Assembly (NCBI GenBank): GCA_024691265.1
Contig: JAILNT010000138.1
Span: forward strand, 1-9,888
DNA from: Treponema sp.
GTDB lineage: Bacteria > Spirochaetota > Spirochaetia > Treponematales > Treponemataceae
DNA length: 9,888 nucleotides
Direction of reading: 5' to 3'
In this document: positions 1-6,221 of the stretch, piece by piece
Numbering within the stretch: the first letter of the stretch is position 1
Layout: each line of letters opens with the position of its first letter
The notes under the pieces: model-generated
What the model was told of the DNA's origin: nothing
Database searches by the model: none
What the model saw: the letters and a program-made list of their open reading frames with translations, nothing else
Position numbers and translations under genes: made by a program

Positions 1-1500
1 CGCTGATGATGAATATTCGTTGTACTTAGTTGTTACAGCTATATCATTTTTTAGCATAAGAGTTGAAATTGTTGGACGCTCTCTCATAGCATAAATATAG
101 GATTGAGCTTTTGGGTTTTCACTTTCAAATAACTTTTCATCTTTTGTATCTGAAAGTCTTTTTTCGGTCTGCTGTTTTTTATATTTTACATACCATGATT
201 CATAATCTCTTGTAATTGTAGCTAATTTTTTTGCAAGCGAAGTATTTATTATAGTAAAACTATAACGATTAGCTTTATCTAAAGCTTCTTTTATACTATC
301 TTGATTTTCATTAGCGATTTCATCAAATAAATTAGAAAAATCTTGTATAAGATTCATTTTTTTTGTATTGCCAATTGCCCAGAATGATGATAATTCTTGC
401 ATGCAGCCTTTTGCATTTTCAAAAGTTCTGTTCATTTGATTTCTTAAAAGCACTTTTGCTCTTTTAAATGCACCATTGTTTTCTAAAAGAACTTCTGAAA
501 TCCTATTTTCAATATATTGATTAAAGCTATTGGAAATATTTTCTACAGATTCGCTTTTATCATAAATAATGAGAGCTTGTAAAATTAATCTTGCTTTACC
601 ATTTTCCTGAACTACACTTGCATTACTGTAGGTATAAGGTAAAGGAGAAAGTGCTGCTGCTAAAATACCTGCTTGTACAGGAGAAAGATTTGTGTACTGA
701 GTTACTAGCTGGACATATTTAGGAGAAAGGGCATTGTCAGCTAATATATAAGACTCTTTTATGGCAGTATCAGCAGAAACATGTTCTTTTGCATTTTCAT
801 TTCTTCTTGTGGCTTTCCAATTTGAAAAATATTTTCTGATAAGATTTTCAATATTCGAAGCCGTTATATTCCCACTTATAAAAATTGCAGAATTTTCAGG
901 TGTGTAATAATCAGAGACAATACTGTTTAACACAGTTCTTACAGCAGAAGGTTTACTATATTCATATATTGCACCATATATACCAGTATCATGTCGCCAG
1001 GGTTCTTCTTTGAATATTTTTTCATATATAACACTATTTATAAAGCCGGCTGCTGTTTGTGTAAGGGCTTCCGATTGTTCTTTTATATTGTTTAATTGTC
1101 TTGCAATGTTATCATCACTAAAATATGGATTTGAAAATTGTTTTGCTATAAGTTCTAAAGATTTTTCTATATTTTCTGGTGTTGTAGTAATTTTATAAAC
1201 AGCACTATCTGAATTACATTCTCCCTCAATACCATTTGAAGAAAGTAGGGAAGTACATAATTGAAAAAAGCCTGTTGTTTCAGGTTTTTGCTCAGAAAAA
1301 CCGGCTTTAACTGTAAATTGGATATGAACAAGTGCAGTACCTGAATCTTGTAAAACATAAGATTCAAGTCCATTTTCTAATGTATAAACTTTTAACTGCT
1401 TTAATCTGTTTTCAAGAATTGAAGCAGATTCTTGTGAATTAATATTTGAAATGCAGAAAAAAAATAAAAGTGAAAATAAAATCGATATGTAATTTTTCAT
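1..1500 (-). CDS. Exported M16 (insulinase/pitrilysin-like) family protein, zinc motif absent, 3' end outside window
   Basis: The minus strand is open for all 500 codons from the ATG at 1498-1500 to the left edge, so the C-terminus is missing. Residues 1-20 are Lys-Asn followed by a long Leu/Phe-rich stretch, which looks like a signal peptide; Cys16 is preceded by Phe, so a lipobox is unlikely. Residues 41-60 (LENGLESYVLQDSG, then VHI) match the opening strand of M16 domains. Residues 195-212 (VSDYYTPENSAIFISGNI) match the 'FY.P.N..l.v.G' strand of the same fold. Where active M16 enzymes have HxxEH, residues 76-86 read TGFFQLCTSLL, with no His or Glu. Residues 240-460 resemble the helical second M16 domain. 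Residues 478-495 (ISTLMLKNDIAVTTKYNE) look like the start of a second M16 half, so the full protein may be about 900 residues. The family assignment is from recognition and fairly firm; inactivity is inferred. No Shine-Dalgarno precedes the start, which lies 10 nt after the gltX terminator stem. Confidence 0.75.
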   Translation of the reverse strand, partial: MKNYISILFSLLFFFCISNINSQESASILENRLKQLKVYTLENGLESYVLQDSGTALVHIQFTVKAGFSEQKPETTGFFQLCTSLLSSNGIEGECNSDSAVYKITTTPENIEKSLELIAKQFSNPYFSDDNIARQLNNIKEQSEALTQTAAGFINSVIYEKIFKEEPWRHDTGIYGAIYEYSKPSAVRTVLNSIVSDYYTPENSAIFISGNITASNIENLIRKYFSNWKATRRNENAKEHVSADTAIKESYILADNALSPKYVQLVTQYTNLSPVQAGILAAALSPLPYTYSNASVVQENGKARLILQALIIYDKSESVENISNSFNQYIENRISEVLLENNGAFKRAKVLLRNQMNRTFENAKGCMQELSSFWAIGNTKKMNLIQDFSNLFDEIANENQDSIKEALDKANRYSFTIINTSLAKKLATITRDYESWYVKYKKQQTEKRLSDTKDEKLFESENPKAQSYIYAMRERPTISTLMLKNDIAVTTKYNEYSSSA

Positions 1501-1505
1501 ATTAT

Positions 1506-1540
1506 AAAAATTGCCTGTCCTTAGGAAAAAGAACAGGCAA
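1506..1540 (-). terminator. Rho-independent terminator after gltX
   Basis: On the minus strand, TTGCCTGT (1533-1540) pairs with ACAGGCAA (1511-1518) across a 14-nt loop, and a run of U follows (1506-1510). It begins about 30 nt beyond the gltX stop codon. The U-tract ends only a few bases before the ATG of the downstream M16-like gene, so that gene depends on read-through or on a promoter I could not identify. Confidence 0.8.
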
Positions 1541-1570
1541 AATTATTAATTTAAGAATAAAAGCTAATTA

Positions 1571-3148
1571 TTAGAATGTAGCTAAAGTCTTATTAATACG
1601 CTCGATAGATTTATCAACTCCAAGAATTAGAATTGAACCAATAAGAGGAGGTGAAACACGGCTTCCAGTTACAGCCATACGAATAGGCATCATGAAGTCA
1701 CCCATCTTTATACCGAGTTTTTCAGCTGTACTTCTAGCAAGATTTTCAGCATCTTCGTGGCTCATTCCTGGTAAAGCTTTTACATAATCTATAGCAGCTG
1801 TAAGAACTTCCTTAGTCTTAGCTTCATCAAGTCTCTTTGGAATAATATTTTCCTTTGGAGGAACAGCAGGCTCTGTAAATACGAAGTGAACCATTTCAGC
1901 AGCTTCTGTAAGATACTTAAGTCTTTCCTTTATTAAAGGCATAATTTCCATAAGCTTTTTCTTTACATCAGCAGAAGACATATTCATGCTCTTGTCTACA
2001 CAGTAAGGTTCTCCATCATCTCCAAGAGCAACACCTGAATATTCAGGTCCTACATGTGGAGCTGGGAACTGTTCTGAAACATTAATATCAAGAGCCGCAT
2101 CACCTGTCTTTGTGATGAATGGCAATGTCCACTTATAAAGCTCTTCATCAGAAAGCATACGGATATAATTTCCGTTATAGAATTCAAGTTTCTTATAATC
2201 GAATACAGCAGGAGCTTTATTCAAATGTTCAAGCTTGAAATTCTTACAAAGTTCTTCAAGAGTATAAAAGTCTTTTCCCTCTTCATAAGAACAGCCAAGT
2301 AAAGCAACATAGTTAATTATAGCCTGTGGAAGATATCCACGAGCTCTAAATTCATTAACGCTTGTTGCACCATGGCGTTTAGAAAGCTTTTTACCATCTG
2401 AACCATTTACCATTGGAAGATGACAGAATTCTGGGTGTTCCCAACCGAAAGAACGATACATCTGAACATGCAATGGAGTAGATGGTATCCATTCCTGTGC
2501 ACGCATTACATGTGTAATATGCATAAGATGGTCATCTACAATATTTGCAAGATGGTATGTAGGGAATCCATCACTCTTCAAAAGAATAGGGTCTGGAGAT
2601 ATATCTTCATTTTTCCAAACGATATCACCAAGAAGGTGGTCATGGAATTTTGTTTCTCCTTCAAGAGGTACCTTTAGACGGATAACATAAGGCTTTCCTG
2701 CATCGAGGTTTGCCTTTACTTCTTCTGGAGTAAGATGACGACAGTTACGGTCATATCCAGGTGGCATGTTGTTTTCTGTCTGAATCTTTCTTATGCGTTC
2801 CAAACGTTCTGAATCACAGAAACAATAATATGCTTCACCTTTTTCTACTAATTCGTTTGCATATTTCTTGTACAAGTCAAAGCGTTCACTTTGTACATAA
2901 GGGCCAAAATCTCCGCCCTTTTCTCCGCCTTCGTCCCATTCAATGCCAAGCCAGGCCATAGTGTCATAAAGATTTTTGACGAACTTTTCATCATAGCGGG
3001 TGCGGTCAGTATCTTCCAGACGCAAAATGAATTTTCCGCCCTGAGATTTAGCAAACAGATAATTGAATAATGCGGTGCGTACTCCGCCAATATGCTGCAT
3101 TCCTGTTGGAGAAGGAGCATAACGGACTCTAACTTCCTTACCTTCCAT
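1571..3148 (-). CDS. gltX: Glutamyl-tRNA synthetase (GluRS)
   Basis: Class I aminoacyl-tRNA synthetase that charges tRNA(Glu) with glutamate in the cytoplasm. With the start at 3148 the protein has 525 residues. It opens VRVRYAPSPTG, followed by the HIGH-type motif HIGG (19-22). The KMSKS-type loop is KLSKR (254-258). A complete zinc-knuckle ligand set is visible: CFC (Cys109, Cys111) and CRH (Cys136, His138). The C-terminal anticodon-binding region contains the conserved RMAVTGSRVSPPL. The protein is somewhat longer than usual because of an apparent insertion at about 351-389. An in-frame ATG at 3205 would add 19 residues, but it lies in the -35 box of a good promoter and upstream of the predicted transcript start. 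The ATG at 3148 has a GAGG site 5 nt upstream, so I chose it. Whether the enzyme also charges tRNA(Gln) cannot be told from sequence alone. Confidence 0.97.
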   Translation of the reverse strand: MEGKEVRVRYAPSPTGMQHIGGVRTALFNYLFAKSQGGKFILRLEDTDRTRYDEKFVKNLYDTMAWLGIEWDEGGEKGGDFGPYVQSERFDLYKKYANELVEKGEAYYCFCDSERLERIRKIQTENNMPPGYDRNCRHLTPEEVKANLDAGKPYVIRLKVPLEGETKFHDHLLGDIVWKNEDISPDPILLKSDGFPTYHLANIVDDHLMHITHVMRAQEWIPSTPLHVQMYRSFGWEHPEFCHLPMVNGSDGKKLSKRHGATSVNEFRARGYLPQAIINYVALLGCSYEEGKDFYTLEELCKNFKLEHLNKAPAVFDYKKLEFYNGNYIRMLSDEELYKWTLPFITKTGDAALDINVSEQFPAPHVGPEYSGVALGDDGEPYCVDKSMNMSSADVKKKLMEIMPLIKERLKYLTEAAEMVHFVFTEPAVPPKENIIPKRLDEAKTKEVLTAAIDYVKALPGMSHEDAENLARSTAEKLGIKMGDFMMPIRMAVTGSRVSPPLIGSILILGVDKSIERINKTLATF

Positions 3149-3153
3149 AAAAA

Positions 3154-3157
3154 CCTC
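3154..3157 (-). promoter_or_regulatory. Shine-Dalgarno site that fixes the gltX start
   Basis: GAGG on the minus strand, 5 nt before the ATG at 3148. With the promoter further upstream it rules against the longer reading frame that begins at 3205. Confidence 0.75.
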
Positions 3158-3176
3158 AAACAATAAGTAAGATTGT

Positions 3177-3205
3177 ATTATAGCGGTATTTGCAAGTGTC
3201 TGCAA
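3177..3205 (-). promoter_or_regulatory. Sigma70-type promoter of gltX
   Basis: Minus strand: -35 box TTGCAG (3200-3205), 17-nt spacer, and a perfect -10 box TATAAT (3177-3182). Transcription should start near 3170, giving a leader of just over 20 nt before the GAGG/ATG start. Confidence 0.75.
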
Positions 3206-3229
3206 TAGCGGAGTTTTTTCTAATTTTTA

Positions 3230-3267
3230 TCTACATCTGAAAATCAATTAGATTATACAGATGTAGA
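3230..3267. repeat. Inverted repeat between glyA and gltX, possible weak glyA terminator
   Basis: A 10-bp perfect inverted repeat, TCTACATCTG (3230-3239) and CAGATGTAGA (3258-3267). The 18-nt loop can pair further: AATC (3242-3245) with GATT (3251-3254) around AATTA. It lies just past the glyA stop codon and upstream of the gltX promoter. Neither strand has a proper U-tract after the stem, so it is a poor intrinsic terminator. It could be a processing or 3'-end stabilising structure, or a binding site. Confidence 0.55.
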
Positions 3268-3281
3268 AATAAATAGTATTT

Positions 3282-4781
3282 TTATTTTACAAATGCTTTT
3301 TTCAAGAAATCAAGGTCAAGTTCTGGATAAAGGACATGCTTAGAAAGAAGTGTTTTTACCCTTGAAGAAACTTCTTCTTTTACATTTTGGTCTAGCTCAA
3401 TTTTTCCTTTTGCCGGCTTTCCATCTTTTGTAATACCAGGCTTTGTAGCTTTTAATACAGAATCTATGATTTCAGCAATTTCCTGCATATCATCAGTATT
3501 CATTCCTAATGTCGTTACGGCTGGAGTTCCAACTCTAATTCCACTTGTCCACCATGCACCGTTTTTATCATAAGGAAGAGCATTTGCATTTAGAGTTACT
3601 CCACACTGGAACAAGGCTGCTTCTGCCTGTTTTCCTGTTAGCCCGTATGTAGAAACATCTATAAGCATAAGATGATTGTCTGTTCCACCTGTCTGCAATG
3701 TCATGCCAAGCTTTATACAAGCTTCTGCAAGAGCTTTTGCATTTGCTGCTACATTATGTGCATATTCCTGGTATTCTTTAGATTGAGCTTCCTTTAAGGC
3801 TACTGCTTTTGCAGCCATAACATGAGGAAGTGGACCTCCTAAAACCATAGGACAGCCTTTATTTACATAATCTGCAAAGGCTTTTTTACAAAGAATAATA
3901 GCACCTCTTGGACCTCTTAAAGTTTTATGAGTTGTAGAAGTTACAACATCAGCCCATTTTACAGGGTCATAATCACCTGTAAGAACCTTTCCTGCTACAA
4001 GTCCTGCAAAATGAGCCATGTCTACCATGAGTACAGCTCCACATTTATCAGCTATTGCACGGAATCTCTTAAAATCTATTTTTCTTGGATATGCTGAAAA
4101 ACCTGTAAGAAGGATAAGAGGTTTTACTTCCATTGCTTGCTTTTCTATTGCATCATAATCTAAAAGACCTGTTTCTTTATCTACGCCATAAGGGTGACTT
4201 TCAAACATGCGGGCAGAAACATTCATTTTATAACCGTGAGTAAGATGACCTCCACAACTATAATCAAGTCCCATTAATTTCTGATTTCCAAATCTTTTTC
4301 TTAGCATGTCAAACTGTTCTGCTGTTAAATCATTAAGGGATTTTACACCCAGTTCTTCAAGAGTCGGGGTTTCTACTTTTGCAGAAAGAATTGCCCAATA
4401 TGCAACAAGATTTGCATCACAACCTGCATGTGGCTGAACGTAGGCATAATCTGCTCCGAAAAGTTCTTCTGCTTCTCTTTGTGCAGTTTTTTCTACAGAG
4501 TCTACATTTACACAGCCTCCATAATAACGATGATCTGCATATCCTTCTGCATATTTATCAGTAAGGAGATTACCCATTGCAGCCTGTGTATTTAGAGAAC
4601 AGTAATTTTCACTAGCTACAAGTTTTAAGTGGCTTCTTTGTGTTTCAAGTTCTTTTACTACGTCTGCGGCGATTGAAGGAACGACAGAAGCGACTTCCTG
4701 CAAATTTGCAACATATGCTGTCATAGCAGCATTTACTTTTCCATTACAACTTTTGATATAGTCTTCCAATGGGCTAGGCAT
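3282..4781 (-). CDS. glyA: Serine hydroxymethyltransferase, long form
   Basis: PLP enzyme of the cytoplasm that interconverts serine and glycine while making 5,10-methylene-tetrahydrofolate for thymidylate, purine and methionine synthesis. The protein has 499 residues against about 415-420 for the E. coli type. The PLP lysine is Lys286 in STTHKTLRGPRG. The ring-contacting Asp254 and His257 lie in VDMAHFAG, the folate/serine region contains GGHLTHG (177-183), and Arg416 lies in SGIRVGTPA. The extra length has three sources: about 35 residues at the N-terminus, an insertion at about 134-168 before GGHLTHG, and a Lys/Gly-rich insertion near 448-465. From memory, chlamydial and treponemal GlyA share this long form, so it is probably lineage-typical rather than damage. 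The start is firm: AGGAG sits 6 nt upstream of the ATG. A promoter of its own is visible upstream. Confidence 0.97.
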   Translation of the reverse strand: MPSPLEDYIKSCNGKVNAAMTAYVANLQEVASVVPSIAADVVKELETQRSHLKLVASENYCSLNTQAAMGNLLTDKYAEGYADHRYYGGCVNVDSVEKTAQREAEELFGADYAYVQPHAGCDANLVAYWAILSAKVETPTLEELGVKSLNDLTAEQFDMLRKRFGNQKLMGLDYSCGGHLTHGYKMNVSARMFESHPYGVDKETGLLDYDAIEKQAMEVKPLILLTGFSAYPRKIDFKRFRAIADKCGAVLMVDMAHFAGLVAGKVLTGDYDPVKWADVVTSTTHKTLRGPRGAIILCKKAFADYVNKGCPMVLGGPLPHVMAAKAVALKEAQSKEYQEYAHNVAANAKALAEACIKLGMTLQTGGTDNHLMLIDVSTYGLTGKQAEAALFQCGVTLNANALPYDKNGAWWTSGIRVGTPAVTTLGMNTDDMQEIAEIIDSVLKATKPGITKDGKPAKGKIELDQNVKEEVSSRVKTLLSKHVLYPELDLDFLKKAFVK

Positions 4782-4787
4782 ATTTAT

Positions 4788-4792
4788 CTCCT
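4788..4792 (-). promoter_or_regulatory. Strong Shine-Dalgarno site of glyA
   Basis: AGGAG on the minus strand with a 6-nt spacer to the glyA ATG at 4781. It is the best ribosome-binding site in the window and supports the long N-terminus of GlyA. Confidence 0.85.
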
Positions 4793-4809
4793 GAATTTAA
4801 TTTTTGCAA

Positions 4810-4838
4810 ATGTTATCAGAGTTTTTATTGTTATTCAA
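4810..4838 (-). promoter_or_regulatory. Probable sigma70-type promoter of glyA
   Basis: Minus strand: -35 box TTGAAT (4833-4838), 17-nt spacer ending in TGA, and -10 box TAACAT (4810-4815), giving an extended -10 of the TGnTAnnnT type. The predicted start near 4803 leaves a leader of about 22 nt holding the Shine-Dalgarno site. The region is very AT-rich, so chance matches are possible. Confidence 0.5.
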
Positions 4839-4950
4839 CATAAATATGCATAATTTTTATCAATTATTTGTATATTTATACATGGTTTTATTATTTTTTC
4901 TTTTATAGAATTTATTTTTTATACATTTTTTTTATTAGAGTACATTTTAT

Positions 4951-4989
4951 AAAAAATAACGGAGAAATCTTTATAAAATTCCTCCGTTA
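4951..4989 (-). terminator. Rho-independent terminator after hslO
   Basis: Minus strand: TAACGGAG (4982-4989) pairs with CTCCGTTA (4957-4964) around a 17-nt loop, followed by six U (4951-4956). It starts just past the hslO stop codon and separates hslO from the glyA promoter. Confidence 0.85.
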
Positions 4990-4994
4990 AAAAA

Positions 4995-5969
4995 TTATTT
5001 CAGCATGTCTTTAGTTATTTTATATACACTTCCACAGTTATGGCAGGTAACTTCTATAGGGTCAGGTCCATTTGCAATAATGTCATCAAGTTCGGCTTTA
5101 TTTAGTCTTTTTATAGAATTTGCAAAATTTTCTGCAGAACATGGACAGTCATAAATAATATCTCTATTGTATACTACAGTAGGCTTAAACTCCCTAAAAA
5201 GTCCATAGATTGCATCTTCTCTTTTTCCACCTTCAGAAATCCACTGTCCAATAGATGGCATAGCCTTAAATGCGTTCTCAACACGACGCAAAAGGTCGTC
5301 TAACTCATCTTTATCGCTGTCTTTTTTACCGCTGTCTTCAGTCTGTGCAGAACCTCTTTTTCCGCCAGCAAAAGGCATAACCTGAAGGAACATTCCTCCG
5401 GCACCAATGATTTTGCCGTTTTTATCCATCTGTATACCAGTATTAAAAGCTGTTTTAGTCTGTTCACTCTGAGAAAAATAGTGGGTTAAATCTTGAGCGA
5501 TATTTTTATAAAGAATTTCTGTTGTACCTGTTTGAGCTTCTTTCATGCCTTCACCGATACGACTTATTGTAACAGTACCTTCTCCAAAGAAGGGTGATAA
5601 ATCCCAATTTTCCAAAGGTTTATCAATAGGAATATGGTCTTGAAGCATATAGCCTCTAACATAGCCTGTTGAATCAGCTTCGCATAAAAAGCCTGCAGCC
5701 GGTCCGTTTGTATCGTATCTGAAAGAAAGATGTTCTCTTCCTTTCATTGTTGGAATCATAAGTGCCGAGCAGAGACAAGCCTGTCCAAGAATGTAACTTT
5801 CTAATATGCCATAATTGTGTTGTACTCGCATCTGATTCAAGAATTGAGTTCCGTTAAAAAATGCTCCTCTGAGTTTTCCATCTGCCATGACGAACATTGA
5901 CATTCCGTCTTTTTCGATTTTGCTTAATTGAGACAAAATCTCTTCATCGGTTATAGCTGCTTTAATCAT
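4995..5969 (-). CDS. hslO: Hsp33 redox-regulated molecular chaperone
   Basis: Cytoplasmic holdase chaperone that is switched on when oxidants form disulfides in its zinc centre and release the zinc. All four zinc cysteines are present: CPC (Cys275, Cys277) and CHNC (Cys309, Cys312), in the usual CxC...CxxC order near the C-terminus. The N-terminal core carries family signatures such as GPAAGFLCEAD (89-99), VRGYM (104-108) and GAGGMFLQVMP (189-199). At 324 residues it is longer than the usual 290 or so. The excess comes from an N-terminal segment of about 20 residues and a charged, low-complexity linker at 203-222 (GGKRGS...DSDKDE). No Shine-Dalgarno precedes the ATG at 5969. A good promoter places the transcript start on or next to that ATG, which suggests leaderless translation. 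Met23 or Met25 are alternative starts that would give a more standard length. Confidence 0.95.
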   Translation of the reverse strand: MIKAAITDEEILSQLSKIEKDGMSMFVMADGKLRGAFFNGTQFLNQMRVQHNYGILESYILGQACLCSALMIPTMKGREHLSFRYDTNGPAAGFLCEADSTGYVRGYMLQDHIPIDKPLENWDLSPFFGEGTVTISRIGEGMKEAQTGTTEILYKNIAQDLTHYFSQSEQTKTAFNTGIQMDKNGKIIGAGGMFLQVMPFAGGKRGSAQTEDSGKKDSDKDELDDLLRRVENAFKAMPSIGQWISEGGKREDAIYGLFREFKPTVVYNRDIIYDCPCSAENFANSIKRLNKAELDDIIANGPDPIEVTCHNCGSVYKITKDMLK

Positions 5970-5975
5970 AAGAAC

Positions 5976-6004
5976 ATAATATGGCTTATTTTAATTGTAT
6001 TCAA
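5976..6004 (-). promoter_or_regulatory. Sigma70-type promoter of hslO, predicting a leaderless mRNA
   Basis: Minus strand: -35 box TTGAAT (5999-6004), 17-nt spacer, -10 box TATTAT (5976-5981). Six bases separate the -10 box from the hslO ATG, so the usual start point falls on the A of that ATG. This agrees with the lack of a Shine-Dalgarno site. The -35 hexamer is the same as the one proposed for glyA. Confidence 0.6.
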
Positions 6005-6037
6005 CAGTATTTAAGCGTTAAGAAGCCTTTGTTTTGC

Positions 6038-6066
6038 TTGACAGAACCATATTGTTAGTGTAACTT
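6038..6066 (+). promoter_or_regulatory. Promoter of the RRM protein gene, back to back with the hslO promoter
   Basis: A consensus -35 box TTGACA (6038-6043), 17-nt spacer, and a weaker -10 box TAACTT (6061-6066). The start point should be near 6073, about 150 nt before the coding region. The two -35 boxes of the divergent pair are 33 bp apart, so a regulator bound between them could affect both genes. Confidence 0.55.
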
Positions 6067-6072
6067 TAAAAA

Positions 6073-6221
6073 TGATCTTAGTTCTCGGTCACGGTGCTGA
6101 AAAGAGTCTCTCTAATTGTTTGGGTATGTATTCCTTCAGATTACAGTGTTAGAAAACGATGATAGCAGCTGGCATCAGCAAATAATCACGCCGTTAGTCG
6201 GCAAAAGGAAACATTACACAA
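6073..6221 (+). promoter_or_regulatory. Long 5' leader of the RRM gene, possible structured regulatory RNA
   Basis: About 150 nt of untranslated leader, visibly richer in G+C than the other intergenic stretches in the window. It can form small hairpins: GCTG (6168-6171) with CAGC (6176-6179) around GCAT, and GCCG (6190-6193) with CGGC (6199-6202) around TTAGT. TGCTGA (6095-6100) can instead pair with TCAGCA (6175-6180), which excludes the first hairpin. An AAAGGAAA purine stretch (6204-6210) follows the second hairpin, and its AGGA ends 12 nt before the ATG, a long spacing. Leaders of this size are known on cold-induced RNA-binding protein genes. Whether this one responds to temperature or to its own product is inference. 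Confidence 0.4.

Noticed and set aside
1167..1373. 68-residue minus-strand frame starting at 1373
   Set aside because: It overlaps the 500-codon M16-like frame in another register, and its translation has no recognisable motif. The longer frame has family signatures throughout.
1501..1506. TATAAT directly before the ATG of the M16-like gene as its promoter
   Set aside because: Transcription would start inside the coding region and no -35 box is present. It is a by-product of the terminator U-tract running into AT-rich sequence.
1546..1590. Promoter for the M16-like gene between gltX and its terminator
   Set aside because: The stretch is AT-rich but shows no -35/-10 pair with acceptable spacing.
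2848..3159. 103-residue minus-strand frame within the start of gltX
   Set aside because: It is an alternate-frame shadow of gltX, whose frame carries the synthetase motifs here.
3149..3205. Nineteen extra N-terminal residues for GluRS from the ATG at 3205
   Set aside because: The segment holds the promoter and lies upstream of the predicted transcript start, and GluRS normally begins a few residues before VRYAPSPTG.
3252..3257. TATAAT on the minus strand between glyA and gltX as the gltX -10 box
   Set aside because: There is no acceptable -35 box at 16-18 nt, and it lies in the loop of the inverted repeat. The pair at 3177-3205 is much better.
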